Part shown: piece by piece, positions 1 through 11,362 of the stretch | How the letters are laid out: every line of letters starts with the position of its first letter | Position numbering within the stretch: the first letter of the stretch is position 1 | Assembly (NCBI GenBank): GCA_015039465.1 | Contig: MU130477.1 | Location: 492,619-556,618, forward strand | Reading direction: 5' to 3' | Length of the DNA stretch: 64,000 bases | Origin: Phlegmacium glaucopus | Lineage: Eukaryota; Basidiomycota; Agaricomycetes; Agaricales; Cortinariaceae | Translations under genes and position numbers: made by a program | Notes under the pieces: model-generated | Seen by the model: the letters and a program-made list of their open reading frames with translations, nothing else | Told to the model about the DNA's origin: nothing | Databases searched by the model: none

Positions 1-220
1 TTTGGGCCTTAGGCATGTTTGTTTCCAGCCTCATGAACCGCTGCTTGTCAATGACAATGACAAATCATGAGGCTGACAAATGCCAACACCACAGCACCAC
101 CACCAACAATAGCAATAGCATACCAGACCAGAAGCATCATAGCTGGATTTTCCAGCTTGTGAATATTTTATACCCTTACTGATCATTTACACCTGTCCTT
201 GATCACCTGATCGGCTGTAT

Positions 221-530
221 AGATCTACACTGCTGGCAGATGTAACTAAATAGATTTCCTTCATCTCTATAAAACTCTGACCTCAATGGATATAAACTGG
301 AAATAAATAAAATAAAAACTTCTGCACCATGAGTCAAACGTAACACATAACTCCGCTTCAGCATGCCATTGTCCACAGGCCTATCGAGTCTTGCATTGGA
401 ATTTGTCTAAGGGATAGTCTCTTATGTGTGTTAACTCCCTAATATATATTGTATACTTCTGATTGTCATGATCATTAAAAAGCTATTTTCATGGAACGCC
501 ATCCAAGGGCCCAAGACCCGGACCCACAGA
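221..530 (+). repeat. Dispersed repeat, copy 1 of 3
   Basis: This stretch is closely similar to 37081-37370 and 40618-40880. All copies share a run through 'ataaactggaaataaa', 'cttcagcatgccat' and 'gcctatcgagt', and end near 'ggaacgcc(g/a)tcca'. In the other two copies the repeat leads straight into an F-box-like coding remnant, so it looks like the upstream non-coding part of that duplicated gene. Here the similarity stops at about 530 and different sequence follows. Bases 1-220 show nothing I can assign. Confidence 0.8.
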
Positions 531-799
531 AGCAACCCACCCCAAGACCCGGTGATAGGATCCATATAGCCTTTAGGTTTGTAAACTGGTTATTTTTGCG
601 ATTTAACAACTTCGCAGTATATGCAGATGCCTCACAGGTACCAACTTCATTTGCACTTGCATTTGCGGTTCTCACACATCCTTCACACCTCGCACAACAC
701 GATATAGTCCTCATATGGCCTCCGCACATCGCTTCTACGACCTTCATAACTATCCAAAGCACCCTCATTCCTCCTCGCATTTCATACTTCGACATATCT

Positions 800-1140
800 T
801 CAGTGTCTCTCAGTCAATATTGGACTTAAATGTTTCATCACTTCACAGTCACACCTTTGCACAGCCACTATCTAATCTCGCGGTCTTTCATGGTTCGCAT
901 ATGCATTCCTTACCTCTCCGTGCATCCTGTGCATTGGTTTTATCATGGTCCGTTGTGTTTTGCATTTACTTTCTTTCATCTTTCCATATATATATTTTTT
1001 ATCATTCTTTCGAAACAGGAGGTCATTCAACTGACCTCCTTACTCATCATCTTTATTTTTATTTCATCTCCTATTCCTTCATTACCAAACTATTGGGTCA
1101 ATGTGATTTCGCATTACATCAGTAAATTCAGGGTCTGCTT
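800..1140 (+). repeat. Degenerate LTR-like fragment
   Basis: The part around 1020-1110 (a 'ggtcattcaactgacc' motif, then a T-rich stretch with 'actcatcatctttattttta' and 'ttcattaccaaa') resembles the middle of the LTRs at 5464-6171 and 9533-10272. The rest is too divergent to align by eye. It is probably an old relative of that LTR family. Short ORFs here carry no recognisable protein signal. Confidence 0.4.
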
Positions 1141-1195
1141 ACTAGCGCTGGATAGTGCTGGATAGCACCATAGCACCATAGTAAAGGGTCCTTTA

Positions 1196-1360
1196 TTTGT
1201 AGTGCTGGACAGCATCATGCTATTCCTGTCTAGATGGCCTGTTACTGTAGAGTACTAGGGAGTGCTATATAGGCCTAGGTTACTACTATGGAGTACTACA
1301 TAGGTCTAGGTTACTACTACAGAGTACTTTATAGGCCTAAGTTACTACTATCCCAAAGCC
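1196..1360 (+). repeat. Short tandem repeat, ~33 bp unit
   Basis: About three imperfect units built on 'gagtact', 'ataggcctaggtt' and 'actacta' follow one another between 1245 and 1352. They are preceded by shorter 'gtgctggatagca' repeats at 1146-1215. No coding signal is visible. Confidence 0.7.
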
Positions 1361-2337
1361 ATATCTCTCTTTCGAGCACTTGGTTAGTTCCACCCGATGC
1401 TACAAAGTAGCATATAGACCATATAGACCATATAGTACCTTAATTCTTATAGTGTTGCATAACAAAAAAAAATTTTATATTATGTATAGGCTATGAATAC
1501 GAAATATACTAATGTGCAAAAAACGGGGTATTAAAGACTACTTGAAAGAAACTTATGTCAACGGAACCTGGACCTTGGTTTTATCAACAAACTATACCGG
1601 CAGTGAAACGAGGACATACCAAATCATTTCGGAAACCCAGTTATCAGTCGAGTTGTAAAGTGGGTACATAGCGAGTCGGTGGGTCTTCAGCTCGTTGCAG
1701 AAGTCACCTAACGAAACAAGTCACTCGTCAGTAAATTGAATTAAGAAAGTTTTAAACAAAGAATGCTTACATTCCTTTCCGTGCCCATCCTGCACGACGA
1801 GACTCATATTGTGCTCCATGGTATTGGTGGCCCTTCAACGTATCTATCAGGGTGAGATGCTGTTTCATAACGGCTCTATATTTATCTCTGTTGAGAGGGA
1901 TTTATTTCTTGTAGCCAAAGTTGACATATTCTTCGAGGCAGTTCTGGATCTATAAAAGGATTATTAGTGGGATGTCAAAATTATTTTAAAGGAGAAAAGA
2001 TGTACAGTGGTCATTACCAAAGCAATGACATGATCAGGGACGGTTTGTTTGAAGTCTTCAGGAAAAAGGTTTGCGAGACAATCATTGTCTGCATAGAAAA
2101 ACTTATGTATTGTGGTCGATATTGCTGGATGTGCAATGTTCTTGCATTTGCCCTTCACAACATGTCGAAAAGGATATCAGAAAGCGAAGAAAAGACAAAG
2201 AAAAAGCTTACATTCTCATCTTCTCCACCTCGAAGAAAACGGCCTTGGGTAAGAGCTTCATTGACTGCATGTATGACCAAGTCATATTCTTCTTGCTGAT
2301 TCCCTCCATCAGGAAAAATGACTTCTGCCCTAGGCTG
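1361..2337. other. No gene seen
   Basis: AT-rich sequence. The ORFs here (for example 1967-2299) overlap one another on both strands, lack recognisable motifs and look like chance. I see no RNA gene or element boundary. Confidence 0.6.
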
Positions 2338-2560
2338 TCCTGAAATGTCCTGGGGTGCCCCAGGCAGCTCAGGGCGCTCAGGTCAAGAGGTTGCCCTGGG
2401 GTGCAAGTTACCTATGTATGAAAAGTCTTAGGCTGTCCTGGGGCAACCTGAGGCAACCTGAGAGCGTCCTGAGGCAACCTGAGAGCATCCTGAGGCAACC
2501 TGAGAGCATCCTGAGGCAACCTGAGAGCAACCTGAGGCACCTGAGGCAGCCTTAGTCCCT
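2338..2560 (+). repeat. Minisatellite, 21 bp unit
   Basis: A 21-bp unit containing 'cctgaggcaacctgagag' is repeated about four to five times at 2440-2545, flanked by degenerate 'tgtcctgggg' units. Related 'gtgtcctgaggtgtcc' units recur at 3070-3230. Because 21 is divisible by three, every frame reads as a repetitive peptide; I regard these as non-genic. Confidence 0.85.
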
Positions 2561-3452
2561 TTGGATCTGATGCTAGAAAACATATATAAACCAGATATTT
2601 GAGTGGTCTCACACAACAGAATAATAATAATAATAATAAAATTATATTCAATTATTCTAAACATCATAGTAATAAAATAATAATAAAATAGTGATACATA
2701 AATATACTAGTATAATACTGGGGAAGTAGGAAATAAGAAAACAAAATTGTGGGTGGTTTATATATCTTTTGGATGGCGCACAGACCATTGGTCACATGAT
2801 CACAGATAAGCATGATTTCAAGCATATGGTGCTGGGTCAGGGTAGATTACATAAATTCCAAAAAAGGAAATTTTTTAAAGATGGTAGAGAATTGTTTTAG
2901 GACCCTGAATATGTTTAAATTATATTAATAGCAGCTCTCCTTATTGAGGAAAACTGCAAAATACTTTTCTGGATGCGGCGGTTAAAGATTTTCTAGCAAA
3001 ATTCATAAATTCTAAGGGACTCCCAGGGCCTCCTGATGTGATTTAATCCAGATGGTCAATGCACCAGGATACACTAAAGGTGTCCTGAGAAAATGGGTGA
3101 CACTCAAAACTTTATCTATGCTGTCCTAGGTTGTCCTGAGGTGTCCTTGGATAAGTGTGTAACACTCAAATTTTACCTGTGCTGCTCTAGGATGTCCTGG
3201 GGTGTCCTGGGGTGTCCTGAGTAGTGATGTGATACTAACAAATTACCCAAGGCTACCTAGGGCCAAAATCATTTTTCCTGATGTCCTTCGAATTCAGGTG
3301 GGCAAAGTAGATTTGTGTATTTCAATGAAATAATTCGCTGAGCAACTCTGTTTAATTTCTGGCAGAAGGTAGAGTGTTCATTGAAAACCTAGGTATAGAA
3401 TTAGTCAATATTAAATAACAAGGACGTGACACGTCTACCAAAATGCTCATAT
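2561..3452. other. Intergenic, simple repeats
   Basis: Contains an (AAT)n microsatellite at about 2620-2640, AT-rich sequence, and degenerate 'gtgtcctgggg' repeats at 3070-3230 related to the minisatellite just upstream. No gene is supported. Confidence 0.6.
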
Positions 3453-5289
3453 CTCAATTTGGAGAATATCCTAAAAGAAATGATCAATAATTTGACAAGT
3501 AAAATGACAAAGAAATCCGACCTGGCTCCAGAACGTTATCCGCAACCATTTGGTATTCAGCAATGGTGTTGGTAAGGATGAGGGTAGCCTGCTTGAGGTC
3601 CATCTCCCTTCGCGGAAAGGTGTTAACAAGGGCCACATGCCTTCTCATATTATTCTTTGCAGTCTCGAGCATGGCCTGCCAGCCCGGAGGATAATACTTC
3701 ATAGTGATTGGCTTGGGCTCTGCGTCCCTTGGCATTTTTGAATAGCGACGGGCCCGCCCAGTGGATGATTCATTGTCTTCATCATTATCGGTCTCGCCAT
3801 TCTGTTCAGTGGTACATTCGTTGTCGAGATTGACATCATCTTCAAATCCTGTTCGTTCGAGTTGACGCCTATATGATTGATGGGCAGCAGCATCCGCCAG
3901 GTTTCCAAGATGAGGTGGGCACACTGGACGGTTATGTGCACAGTGATCTTCGACTACATCAATATCATGATCCTGGATAAAATTTCAATACAAAATGAAT
4001 AATAATGGAATAAGAGTACCTCATTGTCAGGGTTAGGCAACTCGTCTATAATATTAGACACGTTATCAGTGACTGAGCTGCAATTTGAAGGGATTTATTT
4101 ACCTTGGGTGTAGAGCCGCTTGAGCCGCTGCGTCGTCAATTTCTATTGTTAGGTGATAATACAGTTAGTTTAGATGTTACAATGATTTTAACAGCAAGTT
4201 ACCTATATCCATGTTGATATCAGGGTTGATATCAGGTCTAGGACTGGGCTCGCGGCTTGCATATATGTCTTCATCGCTGTCGCTGCCATATGTTTGAACA
4301 TTGCTGCTGTTGATTTCTCCTTGGCCGTCATCACTATAACTATAGCTATTGTTATCATCATCACTGTCATTGCCGTCTTTATCACCATCACCATCATTGT
4401 CATCTCTGTCAGTTTCTGTGATACCAGGAACAGCAGTGTTGCGGTTGTGAATCAAGTTGAATTGGCTTTGAGACTGAGAGTTGGCTTGCAGACGTTGGCC
4501 TTGATCCTTTCAATTGTTGCAATCACGGTTGGTCCCTATTTCTTAGATAGTTAATATATGCTGTCATATGCATGTACAAGGTTATACCGGTCTGAGTGCT
4601 TGGCAGCGTTGCATTCCCCATTTGTGAGTTGTTGTCTGCGGCAGAGAACCCAAATCGCGACTCTGCTGAGGCCATCTGAAAGATAGGTTTTGGACCAGCC
4701 TGAGGCAACATTGCCGCAGATCGTGGTAGCTTCAGAGCAGTTGTTACTTTTGTATTTGAATCTTGCTTCTTGGAATTGGTTGAGAGTTGAATTATAGTTG
4801 AATTATAATTGATAAAATATTGTAGTTACCCTATTTTTCATAAAGCCTAAGGAGGCGCCATAGCATTCTCGGGTATAGTTTCTGGGATTCCATTGTTCTT
4901 CTTGGCAGTTTGATCTCTTGTTATGGGATTCAACGCATTTTCTAGTTGGTAGGCATGTCTGCCCTGACCACGGTTAGGCCGAACTGCTTGCCTACTGGTT
5001 GGTTCTCTGGTAGTTGGCACTCCGACGTTCTCTGTGCAGGGTCAGTGGGTTCTTCAATATATTCAATAAATATTACCTTTTTGTGTGCCTGCAAGCTCAT
5101 TGGTAGGAGCTATAGAGAAGACGGTAGTAAAGTCAGTCCATAAGTAAAATAAGGGTTAAAGTGAGACTCACCTTGTCTTTTACTGGTCAGCGCGTCACTA
5201 GAGATACCGGGACGTGCTGTCTTACTACTGGCTTGGTCTTTTACAGAGACAGTAGCCTTGCGTTTGGAAGCATTGGGTCTGGAAGGCAT
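3453..5289 (-). pseudogene. DUF6532-like gene, multi-exon, truncated
   Basis: Reading leftwards from an ATG at 5287-5289, a first exon (MPSRPNASKRKATV...) ends at a GTGAG donor at 5171. Further exons give a basic, Gln/Asn-rich stretch with HAYQLENALNPITRDQTAK near 4900, then an acidic Asp/Asn/Ser-rich linker (about 4180-4450), then YYPPGWQAMLETAKNNMRRH at about 3690. That last motif resembles the start of the DUF6532 domain found in many Agaricomycete proteins, often transposon-associated; the assignment is from memory of the family. The domain is cut short: after the ...NVLEPG segment and a plausible intron the frame meets TGA at 3453-3455, so most of the usual C-terminal domain is missing. 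Function unknown. Confidence 0.5.
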
Positions 5290-5463
5290 AGGGAAGCTTG
5301 GTAAGATATAGGAAAGTAAAAGATTTTGTTTTTGGCAGTATCAACTAGGAAACAAAAAGCGGTACTACATGACAATTTGAACTTATTTATTTGTGGCAGG
5401 CTTGAATTTTACCGACCCTGAGGTCAACCAGGGGATGGACAAATAAATAAAAAAGAAACACGT

Positions 5464-6171
5464 TGATAGGACCCAGGAGATGTCTAGGGATGTAAATGCA
5501 CCATTTTCGCGGTTTCACAACCTTCACAGTATACTTGCAGATGCTCACATATCATTGTGGATACTTGCAGATCATTGCAGGTCATTGCAGATCATTGCAG
5601 ATCATTGCACATACTCGCAGATCATTGCAGAATACTCGCAGATCATTGCAGATACTTGCAGTCATCACCAACATTTGCATTATCATTCGCAGTTACCAGC
5701 AGTTCTCACAATCTTTAAACACACTCCAACAAAGGTCACTCAGGTGACTGTATTACTCATCACCTTTATTTTTATCTTGTCTCCTTTATTTGGCTCTTAT
5801 CTCCTATGTTTCATTACCAAAATACCGGACCCATGTGACTCCACTTTAACCCACATTTTACATTCCTGTTTCACCTTTCTGCACTTAGCTATTGCTAGTT
5901 ACTATATTATTAGCAGTAGCAAGTAGGGTAACACAGGGGAGGAGAATGGACAAATTACCACAGTTTTGATCCCACCTTTGGAACATTGTACTAAGCTACT
6001 CTTGCACTCCTCCAAAATCATCCTGCAAACTTCGCTTTTTCTGCGCATTATCTCGCACTTTAAAGCGAACCTTTGCACCTCATAAAACCTCACTTTCACC
6101 TATTGAAGAGAACTACATCAACCCCACAAACTACATACTACTTGTGGTCTGTCCCCACCGCAGGTACATCA
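5464..6171 (+). repeat. 5' LTR
   Basis: TG...CA-bounded repeat, nearly identical to 9533-10272. It carries an array of ~11-bp units of the form 'atcattgcaga' at 5565-5660; this array is shorter here than in the 3' LTR and accounts for nearly all the length difference. Confidence 0.88.
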
Positions 6172-6174
6172 AAT

Positions 6175-6192
6175 TGGAGCCCACTGCGAGGG
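6175..6192 (+). other. Candidate primer-binding site
   Basis: TGGAGCCCACTGCGAGG begins three bases after the 5' LTR end. Starting with TGG is what complementarity to a tRNA 3' CCA end requires. I have not matched it to a specific tRNA, so this rests on position and the TGG only. Confidence 0.35.
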
Positions 6193-6360
6193 GTTCTTGT
6201 TCATTTCTCTTCAAAATCACCACAGTCTCTACTAGTCTCACAAAGCAGTCACTGGCCATTCAAGAGAAGACGACACAGACAAGGGGGCTTGGTTCGCACC
6301 CATCAAGCGAACCATCAGCATTCACACTCAACCTAGCTTTGCTTGCCTCACAAAAACACG

Positions 6361-7055
6361 ATGAACCACGAGTTATATCTACCACTTCCTGGTGAAGCTA
6401 CCGCACTGTTCTTTGATAAAGCAAAGCCTCACAAATTGCTTCGCTTTTTTGAGCACTTGGATAGGTTGTACAGCAGGTTTGGGTTAGAGGATGAGGGAAG
6501 AAGAAGAGATATATGGTTGGGTATACGGATTGGGAGATGGAGGAGTGTTGGAAGACATTTCCAGAGTATGGAGACTCTACTGCCGCTTATAGCAATTTCA
6601 AGAAGGCCATCATGTGAATTTATCCCAGCAGCAACGCCAGCACCCTTTACACTATTCGCGACATGGAGCATCTTATTAGCGAAAGACAGTGTCTTGGAAT
6701 TACGACTTGTGAAGATTTAGCAAACTTCCATACAGCATATTTTGGCTTAACTCAGTGGCTAATCAGCAAAGGCTACATCAGCAAGCAGGAGCAGCAGCGC
6801 GGATACATGCAAGCGATACCACAGTCTCTTATTCCTGCAGTAACCACTAGGCTTCAAATTGTTCATCCGCTGCATAACCCTTTGTTGCCTTATGAAGTAG
6901 ATGCAATTTTCAAAGCTACTCGTTTCGCTTTGCAGAGTTCTGCTGCATTTTTGCCTGCCTATTTTGCACCTCGACAGCCAGCTCAGCAGCCTCAGCCAGC
7001 ACAGATTGCCAGAGCTACTTCGCAGTCTCGGACTTTGCAACACATCACAAGCTAG
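6361..7055 (+). pseudogene. gag-like capsid region, frameshifted
   Basis: From the ATG at 6361 the frame reads a capsid-like N-terminus (MNHELYLPLPGEA..., FFEHLDRLYSRFGL). Near 6520 the natural reading moves to the frame that encodes DWEMEECWKTFPEY, is interrupted by TGA at 6615-6617, and resumes with ISERQCLGITTCEDLANFH and FGLTQWLISKGYIS up to 7055. These motifs resemble the gag region of basidiomycete Ty3/gypsy-like elements, a family judgement without a database search. At least one frameshift and one stop make it non-functional as written. A nucleocapsid CCHC knuckle is not visible. Confidence 0.65.
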
Positions 7056-7058
7056 CAA

Positions 7059-8780
7059 GTGGAGATATGCGCATTATGGCGAGAGGAGGAGAGAATGGAG
7101 ACAAAGGAACAGGAGAGAGAGGAGAAAAAGCGAAGAAAGGAGAAGGAGTGGGAGGAGGAAGAGCGAAGGAAGGAGAAGGAGAGAGAGGAGAAAAAGCGAA
7201 GGAAGGAGACGGAGCGAGAGGAGAAAAAGCGATGGAAGGAGAAGGAGAGAGAAGAGGAGGAAGTTAGAGCGAAGGCTGAGCAGGGCCTCGCACCAGCTAT
7301 CATTGCAACATCATCAGAACCTCCATTCATGAACACTATGCTTATGCAAGTCATTGGATATCAGCAGAAGTTTGATGTAGTAGCTCCAGCATGTGAGAAA
7401 GCGAACGCAGATGGTTTAAAGCGAAGAGAAGAGAGGAAGGTGGATGTTTGGGAGGATATTTGGTCTTTAGCAAAGGACTGGAAAGTGGAGGAAGAAGAAA
7501 ACGCGAAAATACAAGCTGACACAACCAATCACTCTTACAACACAATTTTAGCGGAATTGTCTGCTATTTGGATTTGGGCACCGCAGCCCCCTAGAAATAT
7601 TTTGGAGCGCTCAAGTATGGTATTGAACCCAGCTAGCGTTTTCCACATTTCGAAATCACAAGCGCACTCTATTCCCCCTTCTTCTGCGATATCAGAAGCT
7701 CCCATTCACGAACTTAGCCAGCACTCGCACCCATCCACAGTCATTCCAGTCTCTGCACTTGATGCATGCATGTCACCTGTTCATGCCTCACCTCATAATT
7801 CAAGCCTACCAGTCACGCCAGTTGAGCGCAAGCACAGTCTAGCTACAGAGAAGATCTCCACAAACCTTTGCACCATCCAAGACAGTAAAGGCATCATGCG
7901 CACTCTTAAGACAGTATTCCCTCCTATTTTTCAGACTTACATTGACAACGCACCCCCGCAGGTTCTAGGATTATGCTATATACAGCTGAAGCGAAGAGGA
8001 CGCCACCATAGACCAGATCTTGCATATCACACATGCACAACAGCCCGCACCCCTAGCCCTTTCCAGTTTCATTTTCATGCACCAGTTTATTCATTTCAAG
8101 CCCACATCATTTTATTTCAAGTTGCATTTTATCCTTTCATTGGATTTAATTCCTTTTCTTCGGTTATTGTGCTATTTTTGTCATTTTTCAACCAATTCCT
8201 TCGCTTTCTTTTTCGCTTGATTCGCATTTGTCATCGCTTCGTTATGACCCTTCACGCGTGTCATCGCATCCAGTGGTTCTCGCGATGCAAAATTTTAGCT
8301 GAAGGACGCCACCATAGACAAGAAGATCTCACATATCATGCATGTGAAACAGTCTGCACCCCTAGGCCTTTCCAATTTCATTTTCATGCGCCATTTTATT
8401 CATTTCAAGGTCACATCATTTTATTTCAAGTTACATTTTATTCTTTCATTGGATTTAGTTCCTTTTCATTGGTTATTGCTCTAGCTTGGTCATTTTTGAA
8501 CCAATTTCCTCACTCTCTTTTGCGCTTAATTTGCATTTGTCATCGCATCATGACGACCCCTTACGCGCATCATCGCATCCAGTGGTTCTCACGATACAAC
8601 ATTTCAGCTGAAGGCTACTCAAGTCCTTGCGGTGGCAGGACAGCTTCGCATTTGAATATAGCCTTTGCATTGAGGACCATGTTGCACTACTATATGATAT
8701 TTCTCATCCTCATTCAATTTTGCATTTCCCATTGTTTCTATTTCAACTTCACACTTTTAGTCATTTGCAGGAATATGTGA
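7059..8780 (+). CDS. Internal element ORF, charged coiled-coil then repeats
   Basis: An open frame of 573 codons follows the gag remnant; its first codon is GTG, with the first ATG near 7093. Residues ~15-75 are almost only Glu, Lys and Arg, a probable coiled coil built from short DNA repeats. A middle part (DVWEDIWSLAKDWKVEEEEN) looks helical. From about 7980 onward the frame crosses a ~312 bp tandem duplication rich in T and its peptide looks non-biological. Probably the 3' part of a degraded gag-like polyprotein rather than a separate gene. Confidence 0.3.
   Translation: MEICALWREEERMETKEQEREEKKRRKEKEWEEEERRKEKEREEKKRRKETEREEKKRWKEKEREEEEVRAKAEQGLAPAIIATSSEPPFMNTMLMQVIGYQQKFDVVAPACEKANADGLKRREERKVDVWEDIWSLAKDWKVEEEENAKIQADTTNHSYNTILAELSAIWIWAPQPPRNILERSSMVLNPASVFHISKSQAHSIPPSSAISEAPIHELSQHSHPSTVIPVSALDACMSPVHASPHNSSLPVTPVERKHSLATEKISTNLCTIQDSKGIMRTLKTVFPPIFQTYIDNAPPQVLGLCYIQLKRRGRHHRPDLAYHTCTTARTPSPFQFHFHAPVYSFQAHIILFQVAFYPFIGFNSFSSVIVLFLSFFNQFLRFLFRLIRICHRFVMTLHACHRIQWFSRCKILAEGRHHRQEDLTYHACETVCTPRPFQFHFHAPFYSFQGHIILFQVTFYSFIGFSSFSLVIALAWSFLNQFPHSLLRLICICHRIMTTPYAHHRIQWFSRYNISAEGYSSPCGGRTASHLNIAFALRTMLHYYMIFLILIQFCISHCFYFNFTLLVICRNM
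7983..8606 (+). repeat. Tandem duplication, ~312 bp x2
   Basis: The unit starting 'agctgaag...gacgccaccatagac' near 7983 is repeated from 8297, including 'catcattttatttcaagtt' and 'catccagtggttctc'; a third unit begins near 8605 and breaks off. It sits inside the LTR element, so it arose in the element or its ancestor. Confidence 0.85.
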
Positions 8781-9522
8781 CATTCAAGCTTCCTTTCCAT
8801 GGTCTCATTGATCATCACATGCTTCGGTCATTGGCTCCACTTCATTTCATTCTTTATTTCAACTCTTTCTGCACAAGGTTCCGCGGTGCGGTCCAGACAA
8901 TATCAAGTATTAATGAAGAGGACACCATTTCTGGCTACTTTTAGTCGCAAAGCAATAGCTCAGGATCCCAAGCTCTTCATATATCGCTCTTTGGATGTCA
9001 GCAGGTACTCAATCACCGCTTTCGAACGCGCCCTTAATCATCTTGATACGATCACTTATCGCGAAGAAACACTGGATTACAATATTGCATCAGTTCGCTT
9101 TAGCACCAAAAAGATCGCTTCGCATCTGGGTCATTTATCAACCGTTTCACTTCATTCAAGATGTGCTTTACATCTATTTTTCGATCACTTTAACATTGTC
9201 TTACCAGCTTGGGGCCACAGCTCCATTGTCTTGTGCGAAAATTCTAGCCAGGGTCTAGCAGCTCCCAAGGCTTTATCCATGGCTCACAGGGGATTTCAGC
9301 TTCGCATACACCACCGGAATGTTGATGGCACTCGGCTTCCATTCCCAGACCATCATTTGTTTCCTTCTTTCTTATTTTTGATTCCAAGTACTTGCCCTTC
9401 GCCTTTGATATTTCCCTTTCACACATTCCATCAGCACTCGCATGACACCAGCATATCGCATCACATACTTGGACCTCCATCGCATCAACCAGCAATGACT
9501 GAGGACAGTCAGTATTTAAGTT

Positions 9523-9532
9523 GGGGGGAGGA
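9523..9532 (+). other. Polypurine tract
   Basis: GGGGGGAGGA lies immediately before the 3' LTR start at 9533, where plus-strand priming is expected in LTR retrotransposons. Confidence 0.75.
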
Positions 9533-10272
9533 TGATAGGACCCAGGAGATGTCTAGGGATGTAAACGCACCATTTTCGCGGTTTCACAACCTTCACAGTA
9601 TACTTGCAGATGCTCACATATCATTGTGGATACTTACAGATCATTGCAGGTCATCACAGATCATTGCAGATCATTGCACATCATCGCAGATCATCACACA
9701 TCATCGCACATACTTGCAGATCATCGCAGAATACTCGCAGATCATTGCAGATACTTGCAGTCATCACCAACATTTGCATTATCATTCGCAGTTACCAGCA
9801 GTTCTCACAATCTTTAAACACAACTCCAACAAAGGTCACTCAGGTGACTGTATTACTCATCACCTTTATTTTTATCTTGTCTCCTTTTATTTGGCTCTTA
9901 TCTCCTATGTTTCATTACCAAAATACCGGACCCATGTGACTCCGCTTTAACCCACATTTTACATTCCTGTTTCACCTTTCCGCACTTAGCTATTGCTAGT
10001 TACTATATTATTAGCAGTAGCAAGTAGGGTAACACAGGGGAGGAGAATGGACAAATTACCACAGTTTTGATCCCACCTTTGGAACATTGTACTAAGCTAC
10101 TCTTGCACTCCCCCAAAATCATCCTGCAAACTTCGCTTTTTCTGCGCATTATCTCGCACTTTAAAGCGAACCTTCGCACCTCATAAAACCTCACTTTCAC
10201 CTATTGAAGAGAACTACATCAACCCCACAAACTACATACTACTTGCGGTCTGTCCCCACTGCAGGTACATCA
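9533..10272 (+). repeat. 3' LTR
   Basis: Near-identical partner of 5464-6171, bounded by TGATAGG and TACATCA. Its 'catcg/catt-cag' short-repeat array (about 9625-9750) has extra units compared with the 5' copy. Confidence 0.88.
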
Positions 10273-10318
10273 ATGTACAATAAAAAATGTAAAGCGAGAC
10301 CCAGCAGTGACACATGGT

Positions 10319-10648
10319 TCAATCAAGCAACAAAGAGATGGCAGGCGAACCAGATACTGAGATGGTATAGGTTTCTAATATATGCATGGGTAGTTCATAA
10401 TTGCAGCAGAGAATATTTGGAAACTTACGATCATGTGTTTTCGCTACAGTCGCAGTATGAGAGTCAATCAACTCGATGGTAAACCCGTTACTCCTGATAG
10501 TATGCATGATTGCACACATATACTCCTCCGCTGACTTGAGTTGGACCTCAGCAAATTTGGCGTCATCCTGGGCCTTCTCCAGTTGCAGAGCAGTCAAGTC
10601 GTTGAATGTACGCGACCACTGTTTGTGCTCCATTGCTTCTGTGAGCAA
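10319..10648 (-). CDS. Hypothetical small helical protein
   Basis: An ORF of 109 codons. Residues ~10-60 (QWSRTFNDLTALQLEKAQDD..., KSAEEYMCAIMHTI) look like a coiled coil followed by a short globular part. Similar short coiled-coil ORFs often lie beside the large conserved protein family found just upstream on the same strand, so it may be part of that module. I do not recognise a domain, and it may be a remnant. Confidence 0.35.
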   Translation of the reverse strand: MLTEAMEHKQWSRTFNDLTALQLEKAQDDAKFAEVQLKSAEEYMCAIMHTIRSNGFTIELIDSHTATVAKTHDRKFPNILCCNYELPMHILETYTISVSGSPAISLLLD

Positions 10649-11362
10649 ACTTGAAGCATCTTCAGCAGATCTAATCGTATCAGGACAACCCTAAAGATCC
10701 ATGAGTGAGAGTCCAGTATAATTAACAAAATATTTGGACCCATTCAACAATCTTCTTGTGCATTGCCTTTGACTTTGTAATTTTGAGGGAGATCATAGTA
10801 CTAGAAGGATATTGTGGCCTAGAGTGGTCGTATCAGAATACAATATGCCTGTGAGGTCATGCAACTCACAGTGCAGGTAGGTGTATGGCGGTGAGAGAGA
10901 AGAAGGGTTGATGTAAGGAATTAAACAGTCCCGCATGGCAACAATGTGTGATTATGTGAGCCACTAACTTGGATGGTCCCACATGTTCCTTATCACCCTT
11001 TAACCCATAGTCAATACAGCCTTTCAAGAATGATGTATGCTAAAAAAATTGAGATCGAGCCTAGGCATCCATGCGCTGCTTTGGAACATAGGGTTTGCAT
11101 ATCCAGAGGCTAGAGAGGTATGGATTGAGAGGAAGTCGGCTGTAGTCGCAGGAGAACTCACTGATCAGTCTGGTCTTATATATGCAAATATTTTGTCCAC
11201 CATTTATTCACATCCATAGTAGCATCCAAAGTGTAAGAAGATTGAAGAAAAAATAACTAAAGGCCAAGCTGGATATCAGTATGGTTCAACAACCAAGGAC
11301 AAGGTTTAGAAATAATTACCGCTTGCAGCAATTCCAGGTGTGCAGCGGGGAGGACTGCATAT
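10649..11362. other. No gene seen
   Basis: Spacer between the coiled-coil ORF and the 3' end of the large decayed gene. I see no conserved motif, splice-consistent exon or repeat boundary. Confidence 0.5.

Larger units (their letters stand above)
5464..10272 (+). mobile_element. LTR retrotransposon, non-autonomous (gag remnant, no pol)
   Basis: Two direct repeats of 708 and 740 bp, each starting TGATAGG and ending TACATCA, flank a 3.36 kb interior. A purine tract abuts the 3' LTR, and a TGG-starting primer-site candidate lies just inside the 5' LTR. The interior has a frameshifted gag-like region but nothing resembling protease, reverse transcriptase, RNase H or integrase, so it would need helper proteins from a relative. 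The LTRs differ by a ~32 bp length change in an internal short-repeat array and a few substitutions, which points to recent insertion. I could not identify a convincing 5-bp target duplication (CACGT before, ATGTA after). Confidence 0.85.

Noticed and set aside
2355..2667. ORFs with LRQPES and QVASGCS repeats
   Set aside because: Translation of a 21-bp minisatellite on both strands.
5565..5660. Regularly repeated short units that could suggest a CRISPR array
   Set aside because: Units are contiguous ~11-mers without spacers inside an LTR in a eukaryotic genome.
5459..10277. Target-site duplication of the LTR element
   Set aside because: CACGT before and ATGTA after do not match; left as unidentified.
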